The notes beneath the pieces are model-generated. The model saw only the letters and a program-made list of their open reading frames with translations. It searched no databases and had not been told where the DNA came from. Positions 50,296 to 59,103 of a stretch of DNA of 64,000 nt are shown here, one piece after another. Both the position numbers and the translations under genes were made by a program. Each line of letters opens with the position of its first letter. Positions within the stretch are counted from its first letter, which is position 1. The stretch comes from Lentisphaerae bacterium ADurb.Bin242 (GTDB lineage: Bacteria > Verrucomicrobiota > Lentisphaeria > Victivallales > UBA1829), in the NCBI GenBank assembly GCA_002069785.1, contig MWCA01000005.1, positions 50,622 through 114,621 of the forward strand. Reading direction: 5' to 3'.

Positions 50296-52971
50296 ATGAA
50301 TTTGAAACTGTTCTCCGTATTCATGGCGGCTTTTGCCGTTCAGGTTATGATTTTTGCGCAGGAGCAAACCGTTCCGCGCAGCATCTGGATTGAAGAAACG
50401 CCGTCTATTCCATTGGTGTGGAACGGAATCCCGGCAGTCGAGATCGTAGTGCCGGAACAATCTTCCAGAGTAACGGAATTCGCTTCAAAAGAGCTGCAAA
50501 GCGTTCTGTCCGAATCTCTCGGGCGGAAGATCGACGTCATAAAAGCACCCCGCAAAGATAAAACCTCCATTATTCTGGGCGATAATGAGTTCAGCAGAAA
50601 AGCGGGAATCGATGTGAACACGCTGCCGCGCGACGGGTTCATCATCCGTTCCGGCGGCAACCGGATTTTTATCGCCGGGCGCGACAATCCGCAGACCGAT
50701 ATCGAATGGGCGCGGAACCAGTTGAGCATCTGGGCAAACAATTTCGAGCGCGGCACCTTGAATGGAGTTTATGATTTTCTGGAACGTTTCTGCGGTGTGC
50801 GTTTCTATTTCCCCGGTGAACTCGGGACCATTATTCCCAAGCACCTGGAGCTGACAATCCCGCAGATGAATATTTTCGAGCGCCCGGATTATACGGTCCG
50901 TCTCTATACATGGTATAAAGGCGACTGGTTCGACAAATCGCCCGAATGGGGCAAAGACGGCATCCGCGCGAAAACGCTCAATCTTTACCGCACCCGCCAC
51001 GAGACGCAGTACCTGCCGTGCAATCACGGGCTCCTTGCGCACAATTATCACGGGCGCTTTGCGAAAACGCATCCCGAGTATTTCTCGATCATCGACGGGA
51101 AACGGAGCAATTTCGACCGTCATCCGTATCTGTGCTTCAACAGCGGGGTCGTGGAAGAAATCTATCAGGATGCAAAAGCCTTTCTGACAGGAAAAAGCAT
51201 GGCGAGCCGCAATGCAGTCAATGAATACGGCAAGCCGGAATGGAGCCCCAGCGCGTGTCAGAAAGGATATTTCAACATCATGCCACAGGATGGCTTCCGC
51301 ATGTGCGAATGTCCGCTCTGCAAAAAGGTAAAGGACAAGCGCCCCGTTCCCGGCGTTCCGGATAAAGAAATATCCGATCACATCTGGGGATTGACTGCAA
51401 AGATCGCGCAGAGACTCAAAGAGGAGGGCGTGGACGGCTGTATCACCCAGATGGCTTACTGGCCCTACAACCGTGTGCCGGATTTTCCGCTGCCCGACAA
51501 CATCCGGGTCATGGTCGGTGTGCGCGGTCCCTGGAGCCAGGTCCCCGATGACAGCCAGATCGACGGCTGGACAAAGAAGCTGGAGCGCAAGGTATGGCTC
51601 TGGACCTATGCGGGAAAATTCGGGTCCAGACAGCTTCCGGGCATTCCGTCTTCCACTCCGCGTGCCGTCGGCAGGTATTATCCGGCGCACGCCGACCGAA
51701 TTTTCGGCGCATACATGGAATCCGACACGGACCGTTATCTGTATCATTACCTGAATTATTATGTTTTCGGCAAGGTCATGTGGAACAATAAGACGGATGT
51801 CGATGCGCTTCTCTCTGAACATTATCAGTTGATGTACGGAAAAGCCGCCTCCGCCATGAAACGGATTTTTGAACAGATCGAAAATGACTGGCTGACAAAG
51901 CTCCAGGGGAAATTCATCGAGAACGACCAAGGAGTTTTTTACCAGTATCCGAGCGAATACGAGATGTGGAACAAAATCTATTCGCCCACGAAACTCAAGT
52001 CGATGGAAACCGATTACGACAAGGCCGGACAGCTCGCGGAAACGGAACTCCAGAAGAAGCGCGTGCGGCTCATGAAACAGGAATTTCTCGGGGGATTATT
52101 GAAGCAGAGCCGTGATTATCACGGCAATATCCGTCAGGCGGAGGAGTGGGTTCATATTGTGCCGGAACAGGGAACTTCATCCGCATATCTGCATAAGGTT
52201 CCAGACGGTGCCGCGACGCAGGGGCATCTTGCAATGTCCTGTGGCAATAATGAACTGGCAATCACTGTTTTCGGTGTTCCGCATCGGGAGCTGGAAGTCC
52301 TGATCGGCAATCATAAATTCAAATTTACAAAACAGAAACTTGCGATTCCGCTTTCCATACTTGGGAAGGTACCGCATCCGTTCGACGTTGTCCGGAGGGA
52401 AAACGGGGAGATCACGGAGCGCTGGAACTTCTTCCTTGACTCGAAAACTCTGGAGCCTTCCGCATTCGGACGCCTTGTGATCGGTCATCCGGGGGATGGC
52501 AATATCATCGTCAACGGCGACTTCATCGGAAAGGATGCAAAACCTTGGTTCGGCCCGCTTTATGCGCAAGAAAATTTCGGAGCTTATTTCGACAATGAGG
52601 TCTTCCTGACGGGTGGACAGTCCATGCGCCTTGAAAGCAAGGGTAAATACAGCACGTCCATGTGGCAGAATCTGCCGCAGCTGAAATCCAATACACGTTA
52701 CCGGATTACATTCTACGTCAAACTGGAAAACGTTGTGCCTTACGGCGCCGGCGGAGTCATCAGCACCTGTTACGACCAGGTGAACCGCTGGTATCCCGCC
52801 GGACCGCTTACCGGCACGATGCCGTGGACAAAACAGTGTAATGAAATTGTGACGGGGCCCGAAACCAACAAGAAATATCCCTCCTATTTCAATGTCTCCA
52901 TGCGCAATGCATCCGGCAAAGCCTGGGTGGACAATGTCAGGATTTATGAGGTCGAGGCAAAAGGGAAATGA
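50296..52971 (+). CDS. Secreted DUF4838-family protein with C-terminal carbohydrate-binding-like domain
   Basis: From the ATG at 50296 (AAAGGAG upstream) this is 891 residues with a signal peptide ending near AVQVMIFAQ. The N-terminal region (about 45-140) resembles the first domain of alpha-glucuronidase-type enzymes (FASKELQSVLSESLGRKIDV, SIILGDNEFSRKAG, then GTLNGVYDFLERFCGVRFYFP). The central DUF4838 part has QDGFRMCECPLC, fitting D-x4-C-x-C-x2-C. The C-terminal sandwich (about 735-885) is homologous to the small protein at 47925. It probably acts on glycan chains, but activity for this family is not established. It overlaps the next gene by ATGA. Confidence 0.8.
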   Translation: MNLKLFSVFMAAFAVQVMIFAQEQTVPRSIWIEETPSIPLVWNGIPAVEIVVPEQSSRVTEFASKELQSVLSESLGRKIDVIKAPRKDKTSIILGDNEFSRKAGIDVNTLPRDGFIIRSGGNRIFIAGRDNPQTDIEWARNQLSIWANNFERGTLNGVYDFLERFCGVRFYFPGELGTIIPKHLELTIPQMNIFERPDYTVRLYTWYKGDWFDKSPEWGKDGIRAKTLNLYRTRHETQYLPCNHGLLAHNYHGRFAKTHPEYFSIIDGKRSNFDRHPYLCFNSGVVEEIYQDAKAFLTGKSMASRNAVNEYGKPEWSPSACQKGYFNIMPQDGFRMCECPLCKKVKDKRPVPGVPDKEISDHIWGLTAKIAQRLKEEGVDGCITQMAYWPYNRVPDFPLPDNIRVMVGVRGPWSQVPDDSQIDGWTKKLERKVWLWTYAGKFGSRQLPGIPSSTPRAVGRYYPAHADRIFGAYMESDTDRYLYHYLNYYVFGKVMWNNKTDVDALLSEHYQLMYGKAASAMKRIFEQIENDWLTKLQGKFIENDQGVFYQYPSEYEMWNKIYSPTKLKSMETDYDKAGQLAETELQKKRVRLMKQEFLGGLLKQSRDYHGNIRQAEEWVHIVPEQGTSSAYLHKVPDGAATQGHLAMSCGNNELAITVFGVPHRELEVLIGNHKFKFTKQKLAIPLSILGKVPHPFDVVRRENGEITERWNFFLDSKTLEPSAFGRLVIGHPGDGNIIVNGDFIGKDAKPWFGPLYAQENFGAYFDNEVFLTGGQSMRLESKGKYSTSMWQNLPQLKSNTRYRITFYVKLENVVPYGAGGVISTCYDQVNRWYPAGPLTGTMPWTKQCNEIVTGPETNKKYPSYFNVSMRNASGKAWVDNVRIYEVEAKGK

Positions 52972-55520
52972 AGATGAGAAGGATTGGATTTTTAATTTTC
53001 CTGGCGATTTCACTTGTCATGGCGGCCTGTCGCTCGACACATCCGGAACAGGCGCCGCTTGTCATTGTGGAGAATGGCAGGAGCAATTACCAGATCATCG
53101 TTCCGGATATAAAACCGGACCCGAAGGATCTTACTGCCCTCAATCTGATGGAGTGCGCAAGCCTTCTTCAGGAATGCATCAAAGAAGGTGCCGGGGCGGA
53201 ACTGCCGATCGCCGTGGAAGGAAAACACAATACGGATAAACCCGGAATCTATCTCGGCAATACCGCCTTTGCACGTGCAAAGGGGATCGATCTTTCTTCG
53301 ATGAAACAGTGGCAGTATCTCCGCAGAACAGACAGAGACGATCTCATTCTGGCAGGCTTGGACGAACGCGGCCCCGCCGGAAAAGAACGTACCTGTTATT
53401 CCATCGGCACCATGAAAGCCGTCACGTCGTTTTTACAGGAACAGGCAGGCGTAAAATTCCTGCTTCCCGGAAAAAACGGAATCCATGTCCCGAAACGGAA
53501 ATCCCTCATGGTTCCGCGCGGAGAACTGCTCCGCAAACCGAATCTGGAGTTCAATATCGGCGTGCATCCGACGAATCCATATTCCATTGCGAACAATTTC
53601 TACAATGCACCGTATTTCAACAGCCACGGCGGGCATTCCTATTACGATGCAGTTCCGCGCGAGAAGTATGCGAAGACGCATCCCGGGTATTTTGCAATGT
53701 CCGACGGAAAACGCAATACGAATGCGCATCATCTCTGCATTTCGAATCCCGACGTACAGGAGCTGATCTATCGGGAACTCGTGACGGAGCTCGACCGCGG
53801 TTTCGAGATGACGGAGCTGGGGCAGACGGACGGTTATATGCCATGCGCCTGTGAGAAATGCAAAGCCCTCTACGGGGTCGACGATCCCGGGGAAAAACTC
53901 TGGATTCTCCACCGTTCGTTTGCGGAGCGTCTCAAAAAGGATCGTCCCGGCAAGAAACTGGTGGTCCTTTCCTATGGCCCGACCGCAAATCCGCCGAAGA
54001 CTTTCCGCAGTTTTCCCGACAACGTCATGATTGAACTCTGCGACTACTCTCCTAAAAACATTGCCGCATGGAAGCGGCTCGACGTTCCCGGCGGCTTCAT
54101 GGCTTATCTCTATAATTGGGGTAATTACCAGATTCAGGGATTCACCGCGAAATTCGGCCCGCAGTCCTGCGAGGACCAGATCATACTGTTTCAGGAGAAC
54201 CATGTGAAAGGGCTCTACCGCTGCGGATTCGGCGAACTGTTCGGCATGGAAGGCCCGCTGTATTATGCATGGGGACGCGGCTTTGACGATCCCGGAAAAA
54301 ACACGATCCAGCCGCTTCTCGAAGAGTTCTATACGGCGGCTTACGGCAGGGCGCGTGCACCGATGAAGAAATTTTTCATGACTTTGTACGATCGTATCAA
54401 CTATTTCGACCATGCACAGCGGTTCCCGAAATCAATCACAAATCCGCTGACCGCCCTTTCCATGATCTATACGCCGGATGTGCTGAGCACGATGGAAAAG
54501 AATCTCGAACGCGCGGAATCCATGCCGGAACTCATGGAAAAAGAACGAGAGCGCATTCACCTTGTCCGCAGCAACTTCGAGTATACACGCAATCTTGCGC
54601 GGATTGTCAATCTTTATGATGCGTTCCGCGTCGAACCTTCTAAGGAAATTTACGAAAAACTTGCGGCGGAGATCGAAAAGCGCAACCGCATGATCGAGCC
54701 GATCCGCAGGAATCTTCCCGGCGCGAGGGAGATCAAAGGATGGCCCCACTGTCCTTTTCTTGCAGAGCCATATTATATTCAGGAGAACGGGCGTCTCCGC
54801 GCCACGATCAACGCTCCGCTCAACTGGGATCTCGAGAAATTCCGGAAATTGAACCTGATTCCGGGGCTTGCCGTGAAAAAAACACTGGAAGTATCGCCCG
54901 CGGATAAGATTTCCATGGACGGAGATTTCAACTCCGGTGCATGGAAGGATGCTGCATGGAACTCCATGGAGCCCGCTTCGCCGGAAAACAGAACACCGGC
55001 GAAGTTCAAGATACTTTGCGACAGGGACGCCCTTTACATCGGATTCGAGTGTGTGCTTCCGAAAGACACTACCGCGAAATATCTGCCGGTCGGCAGGGAC
55101 GGTTCCGCATGGGAACAGGAGTGTCTTGAGATTCTTCTTGATATCGAAGGCAACCGCGAGCGCTATTTCCACTTTATTTTCAATCCCGTTGCGGATTCAT
55201 TTTACGATGCCGCGCGCGGTTATATCGAGGACCCGCTGCATCCGCTTTACAACAAACCCGACGTCTCTTGGAACGGCAAATGGGAATACCGCAATTTCCT
55301 TGACCGGAAAAACGGGCTGTGGAAGGCGGTCGCAAGGATTCCGTTCCGCACGCTGGGGCTGGATTCCATTCCAGGAAGCGGGACCCGTTGGACCGCCAAT
55401 TTCGGGCGTGAACACATCACCGCCCCGAATGCGGTTCCCCAACTTCTGCTCTGGTCCCCCAGCCGGGAAACCAGCAGTTTCCATGATCCCGACAGCTACG
55501 GTGAAATTTATTTCAAATGA
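52968..55520 (+). CDS. DUF4838-family lipoprotein with C-terminal CBM9-like domain
   Basis: This 850-residue protein has an N-terminal signal with lipobox-like VMAAC. The DUF4838 core includes TDGYMPCACEKC (D-x4-C-x-C-x2-C). The last 200 residues are CBM9-like: DGDFNSGAWKDAAW, LYIGFECVLP, WEQECLEILLD and WKAVARIPFRTLG. The start overlaps the previous DUF4838 gene by ATGA; a second ATG two codons in is also possible. It probably works with that protein on the same substrate, one anchored and one free. It ends cassette 3. Confidence 0.8.
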   Translation: MKMRRIGFLIFLAISLVMAACRSTHPEQAPLVIVENGRSNYQIIVPDIKPDPKDLTALNLMECASLLQECIKEGAGAELPIAVEGKHNTDKPGIYLGNTAFARAKGIDLSSMKQWQYLRRTDRDDLILAGLDERGPAGKERTCYSIGTMKAVTSFLQEQAGVKFLLPGKNGIHVPKRKSLMVPRGELLRKPNLEFNIGVHPTNPYSIANNFYNAPYFNSHGGHSYYDAVPREKYAKTHPGYFAMSDGKRNTNAHHLCISNPDVQELIYRELVTELDRGFEMTELGQTDGYMPCACEKCKALYGVDDPGEKLWILHRSFAERLKKDRPGKKLVVLSYGPTANPPKTFRSFPDNVMIELCDYSPKNIAAWKRLDVPGGFMAYLYNWGNYQIQGFTAKFGPQSCEDQIILFQENHVKGLYRCGFGELFGMEGPLYYAWGRGFDDPGKNTIQPLLEEFYTAAYGRARAPMKKFFMTLYDRINYFDHAQRFPKSITNPLTALSMIYTPDVLSTMEKNLERAESMPELMEKERERIHLVRSNFEYTRNLARIVNLYDAFRVEPSKEIYEKLAAEIEKRNRMIEPIRRNLPGAREIKGWPHCPFLAEPYYIQENGRLRATINAPLNWDLEKFRKLNLIPGLAVKKTLEVSPADKISMDGDFNSGAWKDAAWNSMEPASPENRTPAKFKILCDRDALYIGFECVLPKDTTAKYLPVGRDGSAWEQECLEILLDIEGNRERYFHFIFNPVADSFYDAARGYIEDPLHPLYNKPDVSWNGKWEYRNFLDRKNGLWKAVARIPFRTLGLDSIPGSGTRWTANFGREHITAPNAVPQLLLWSPSRETSSFHDPDSYGEIYFK

Positions 55521-55710
55521 TACAGGGATGGAATGAACAACAATCTTCGGGTAAGGAGGCTGATTCTCAAAAGATATGATACTGTAAAAAAAAGGCGACG
55601 GCGCTGTGGATCAGCGGCTCGCAAACAGTGAAAACATCCCATGCTTTCCACTATTTTTACAAGAACCTCAACCTATTTTTTGAATCGCCAGGGAACGCCG
55701 AGCCTGCGGT

Positions 55711-56568
55711 TCAGTTCAATTTATAGAATTTGCCAGGACTGACACCGAACCGGATGCGGAAGCTCCGGGAGAAATATCCCGGGTCCTCAAATCCATAGAG
55801 CCGTGCGACCTCTTTGATGCTCAAGCCGCCTTCCCGGAGACAGCGCAAAGAGGCATCCAGTTTCATTCCCATGATAAACTCGGACGGCGTCCTGTTCGAC
55901 AGCCGGTGAAACAGTTTTGAGAAATACCAGCGACTGTAACCGCAATGCTTCGCCAATTCATCCACCGTGACCGGGTGGTTCAAATGCCTGAAACAGTAGC
56001 TCGAAACCTTCCTGAGAAGTTCATTGTCATCTTCCTTATCCGTGGCGGACGAGGCTTCCCGGCAGATCCGCATCAGGAATTCGTATCCGATCCCCGACAC
56101 GGAATACTTGTCGGCAATCCTGCCCTCCCTGAATATTTCAAAAAGGGCCCATGCTTTCCGCATTGCCCCGCCGTCCGGGCTGAGCGAAAACACATTTCCC
56201 AGCTCCGAGATGATTTTTTCAATGACCGCAACCGCCGCAGGGTTCCAGAAACTGATGAACATGAACTCCCATTTCTCGGAATCCTTCGGCATCAGGTATG
56301 CGAAATCGTCGGGAATGACCGCCAGGAGCGCGTTGCCCGCCTTCAAGGGGACGACCCTTCCGCGGGAGTGCATCGCGCCGCGCCCCGAGATTGTGTATTT
56401 GAACAGCGCGCGTTTCTGTCCCCCGCGCCTCATTGCGTGGTTGTAATAATCGGAGGGCTGCCTGTGGAGTTCATATCCGCAGCGCCTCGGTATACAGAAA
56501 GCATGCGGCGACCGCATCGTTTCGCTTTCCAGGGGATTCAGGTAATGAACACTGTCCGGGAAATCCAT
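55711..56568 (-). CDS. AraC-family transcriptional regulator
   Basis: The start at 56568, with GGGAGG 10 bases upstream, gives 285 residues; an ATG ten codons earlier is less likely. It has an N-terminal cupin-type domain (KYTISGRGAMHSRGRVVPLK) and a C-terminal AraC HTH pair (VTVDELAKHCGYSRWYFSKL, then LSIKEVARLYGFEDPGYFSR). It shares an overlapping divergent promoter region with the FrhB-like gene. It could control that gene or the glycan operons on either side. Confidence 0.83.
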   Translation of the reverse strand: MDFPDSVHYLNPLESETMRSPHAFCIPRRCGYELHRQPSDYYNHAMRRGGQKRALFKYTISGRGAMHSRGRVVPLKAGNALLAVIPDDFAYLMPKDSEKWEFMFISFWNPAAVAVIEKIISELGNVFSLSPDGGAMRKAWALFEIFREGRIADKYSVSGIGYEFLMRICREASSATDKEDDNELLRKVSSYCFRHLNHPVTVDELAKHCGYSRWYFSKLFHRLSNRTPSEFIMGMKLDASLRCLREGGLSIKEVARLYGFEDPGYFSRSFRIRFGVSPGKFYKLN

Positions 56569-56606
56569 TTTGACATATTCCTCCCAATGATGACACATTT
56601 ATCCCA

Positions 56607-56660
56607 TTTACAAGACACCCGCCCTGGATTACAATATATGCAGGGAATCAATATTTTCAA
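56607..56660. promoter_or_regulatory. Overlapping divergent promoters (AraC gene and FrhB-like gene)
   Basis: Plus strand: TTTACA (56607-56612), a 17-bp spacer and TACAAT (56630-56635). Minus strand: TTGAAA (56655-56660), a 16-bp spacer and TATATT (56633-56638). The two -10 boxes overlap by 3 bases on opposite strands, so polymerase can open only one at a time. Confidence 0.55.
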
Positions 56661-56687
56661 CACAAAAATCACAGGGAGAAATCAAAA

Positions 56688-57944
56688 ATGTCGCAGGAAG
56701 GCTTTGACCGCCTGAAGGCGGAATGCATCAACACAGGACTTTGCGTCGAGTGCGGCGCATGTGAGCTTGTTTGTCCCACCCGGGCAATAAAGCTGAAAAA
56801 ATATGACTGGGGACGCAATCCCGAGCTCGAAGGAAAATGCGTCGATGAAGAATGCGATCTCTGCCACAAGGTCTGCCCGGCTCACAAGGTCCCCCTGAGC
56901 GAGATCGAAACGAAATTCTTCGGGCGCACCCGGCGCCACCCGTTCCCCGGCGTCTCGCCCGAAGTGTCCGATCCCACGGGAAGCGAAGGAAAAGGCGGGA
57001 TTGTCCGTGCCGTGTATACAGGTTATGCGGTCAATAAAAATATTCACGAAAACGCGGTCTCCGGCGGAGTCGCTTCGGCGATCCTGATCCACGCGCTGGA
57101 AAGCGGCATGCTGGACGGGGCGGTTCTTGCCGGATTCGACCCCGAAACGCCCTACGAGGCAAAGGCTTTCGTGGCAACGACCCGGGAAGAGGTGCTGGCA
57201 TGCGCCGGAAGCAAATACCAGCCGCATCCGCAGCTCCTCGGGCTCCGTGAGGCAATGGAGAAAGGCTTGCAGAAACTTGCGATCACATCGACCCCCTGCA
57301 ACGCCATTGCGGTTCGCAAGCTGATGCTCTACGATGAATTCAGGGAGATCGGGTCGCGCATCAAGCTTGTGATCAGCAACATCTGCGGCGCGCACTGGTC
57401 GCGGCACGGCACGGAGTGGCTCATCACGAACTGTCTGAACACAAAACTGGAAGACGTCGCCGCCCTGAAATACCGGGCGCGCCCCTTCCCCGGCGAGTTT
57501 CAGGTCAAACTCAAAAACGGCAAAACCGCCGAGGCGCCGTTCGTTCTCAACTTGCTGGGACAGCTCGCCAGGTTTACGCCGGAAGAATGCAGATACTGCC
57601 TTGAGAAAGTGGCAAGCGTGGCGGATATTGTGGTCGGGGACACCTGGCACCATCCGGTTTTAAGCCCCGATCTCCTTGGCAAATACAATGATGAGGATGT
57701 GAAGAAGGATGAACGGATTGCCTGTGCGCGGAAAGGAGCTACCGCGATCGTTGTCAGGAGCGAGGCTGGACAGCACTTCGTGGACGCCGCGATCAACGCG
57801 GCGGCGGTCAAACTGTATCAGGACACGCCCGAGGATGCGCGGAAGTTCCTCGACGCGGTCCATGACCTCGGGAAACCGGTCTGCAACGGACCCGTGATCA
57901 ACGCCCGAATCCGCCGCGGGGGACCGGTGAGGGAGTATTATTGA
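56688..57944 (+). CDS. FrhB-like (coenzyme F420 hydrogenase/dehydrogenase beta-subunit family) iron-sulfur protein
   Basis: This 418-residue protein starts with two ferredoxin-type motifs, CVECGACELVCPTRAI and CDLCHKVCPAHKV. These are followed by the FrhB N-terminal domain (ENAVSGGVASAILIHALESG) and C-terminal domain with CRYCLEKVASVADIVVGDTW. Relatives bind flavin and [4Fe-4S] clusters and pass electrons between ferredoxin, F420 or other acceptors. No other F420 genes are seen here, so an F420 role is doubtful. Ferredoxin-linked redox chemistry together with the Rnf complex is a possible link. It is a single gene ending at a long perfect hairpin. Confidence 0.85.
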   Translation: MSQEGFDRLKAECINTGLCVECGACELVCPTRAIKLKKYDWGRNPELEGKCVDEECDLCHKVCPAHKVPLSEIETKFFGRTRRHPFPGVSPEVSDPTGSEGKGGIVRAVYTGYAVNKNIHENAVSGGVASAILIHALESGMLDGAVLAGFDPETPYEAKAFVATTREEVLACAGSKYQPHPQLLGLREAMEKGLQKLAITSTPCNAIAVRKLMLYDEFREIGSRIKLVISNICGAHWSRHGTEWLITNCLNTKLEDVAALKYRARPFPGEFQVKLKNGKTAEAPFVLNLLGQLARFTPEECRYCLEKVASVADIVVGDTWHHPVLSPDLLGKYNDEDVKKDERIACARKGATAIVVRSEAGQHFVDAAINAAAVKLYQDTPEDARKFLDAVHDLGKPVCNGPVINARIRRGGPVREYY

Positions 57945-57955
57945 ATTACAGCATA

Positions 57956-57999
57956 AAAGATCATGTTTATTCATGGAAGAATGAATAAACATGATCTTT
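57956..57999. repeat. Perfect 19-bp inverted repeat between convergent genes
   Basis: AAAGATCATGTTTATTCAT (57956-57974) and its exact complement (57981-57999) flank the loop GGAAGA. It lies 11 bases after the FrhB-like stop and about 115 bases before the end of the convergent operon. It is AT-rich and has only a short T-run, so it may be a two-way terminator or a small mobile-type hairpin. Confidence 0.7.
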
Positions 58000-58113
58000 G
58001 CTCCGGCGCGGGGAAGTGTTCATCGCCGTCAACGCCTGTACGGACAGGAGGGCGGACGATTGCCGGGAAAAATGGTTCGGAACAAACCTGCGGGGCAATT
58101 CATTTTCCGCTGT

Positions 58114-59103
58114 TTACTGGACGATCTCCTCGATCTTGTATCCGCTGATGATTCCTTCGTAAAAGTAAATATACGCGCACGCAATTTTTCCATTCGTGAC
58201 AAACTCATTGGAAGAGACATATCTTTCCGATTCCGGCACGGGAGGCAGTTTCGGGTTCCTTCTTTTTGCAGGCGGTTTCCTGCACATCCACGCATAATTC
58301 TGGACCGTTTTCCCGTTTTCATCCTTGAAATAATTGTGCACCCGCATCTGGTCCTTCCGGTAGTTGTTCCACTCCACGGAAAGACGATATTTCGTATTGG
58401 GCTTGAGCGGAAAAACCTCCGTATAGGCGGCGCCTCCGGCGGATGTGTTCAACTGTCCCCTGCCGTCTTTACCCCTTTCCATTATGGCGCTCCGCTCGAA
58501 TCCGGCGATTCCGCTGTAGTTGTAAGGACCGAGGGCAAAATCGCCGTTGGCCTCGATCCGCCCGTCATGAATCTCCGAAACGGTGATCTCTCCAAGAAAG
58601 AGTTCCCCCGCCGATTCCGGAGCCAGGACGATCTGCAACGATTCCGCGTTGGGCTCCGCGTAGAAGACCCTGCTGTATTCCATCCATTTCGAGCTGAGGA
58701 GAAAAGCGCGGAAAAACTGGGGGTTGCGCATGAAAACATTAGTCCGCTTTTGGGAATCCGCCTGCCTTGCCGTATACAGCGGGAGATTCGCCATTGCCGG
58801 GGCAATCAAATAAAGCGGATTGTTCTCGATCGTATTCTCGCCTCCGAGCCGGGCGCGGAAAGCGACCGCGATCTTCCTCCATCCATTGCCCGGGAGCTTT
58901 ACCTCGAATTGCACGGCGGAACGGAGACGAAGCATCTTTTTCGCCGCATCGTTTTCATCTTCCAGAACAGTTATTTTTCCGGTTGGCTTCACACTGGAAA
59001 AATCGATCTTCCCGATCAGCACGGATTCTCCGGCAGACGCCGCCGCGGGCATCAGGAGCAGGAGCGCGGCGCAAAGTGGCAGACACATTTTCTTCATCTT
59101 CAT
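58114..59103 (-). CDS. Exported carbohydrate-binding-like protein
   Basis: This 329-residue protein has a signal peptide (MKMKKMCLPLCAALLLLMPA) and a beta-rich mature part. It is organised as two sandwich-like units: about 30-180, ending LFLGEITVSEI, and about 185-325, starting IEANGDFALGPYNYSG and continuing NTKYRLSVEWNN. The second unit follows the pattern of CBM-like domains elsewhere in this window. I see no catalytic signature. Its start overlaps the stop of the upstream DUF4838 gene by ATGA, so it ends a four-gene minus-strand operon. Confidence 0.65.
   Translation of the reverse strand: MKMKKMCLPLCAALLLLMPAAASAGESVLIGKIDFSSVKPTGKITVLEDENDAAKKMLRLRSAVQFEVKLPGNGWRKIAVAFRARLGGENTIENNPLYLIAPAMANLPLYTARQADSQKRTNVFMRNPQFFRAFLLSSKWMEYSRVFYAEPNAESLQIVLAPESAGELFLGEITVSEIHDGRIEANGDFALGPYNYSGIAGFERSAIMERGKDGRGQLNTSAGGAAYTEVFPLKPNTKYRLSVEWNNYRKDQMRVHNYFKDENGKTVQNYAWMCRKPPAKRRNPKLPPVPESERYVSSNEFVTNGKIACAYIYFYEGIISGYKIEEIVQ

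Noticed and set aside
55580..55726. 49-codon plus-strand fragment after cassette 3, thought of as a transposase remnant
   Set aside because: No start with a ribosome site and no motif I can tie to a transposase; it also runs into the end of the AraC gene on the other strand.
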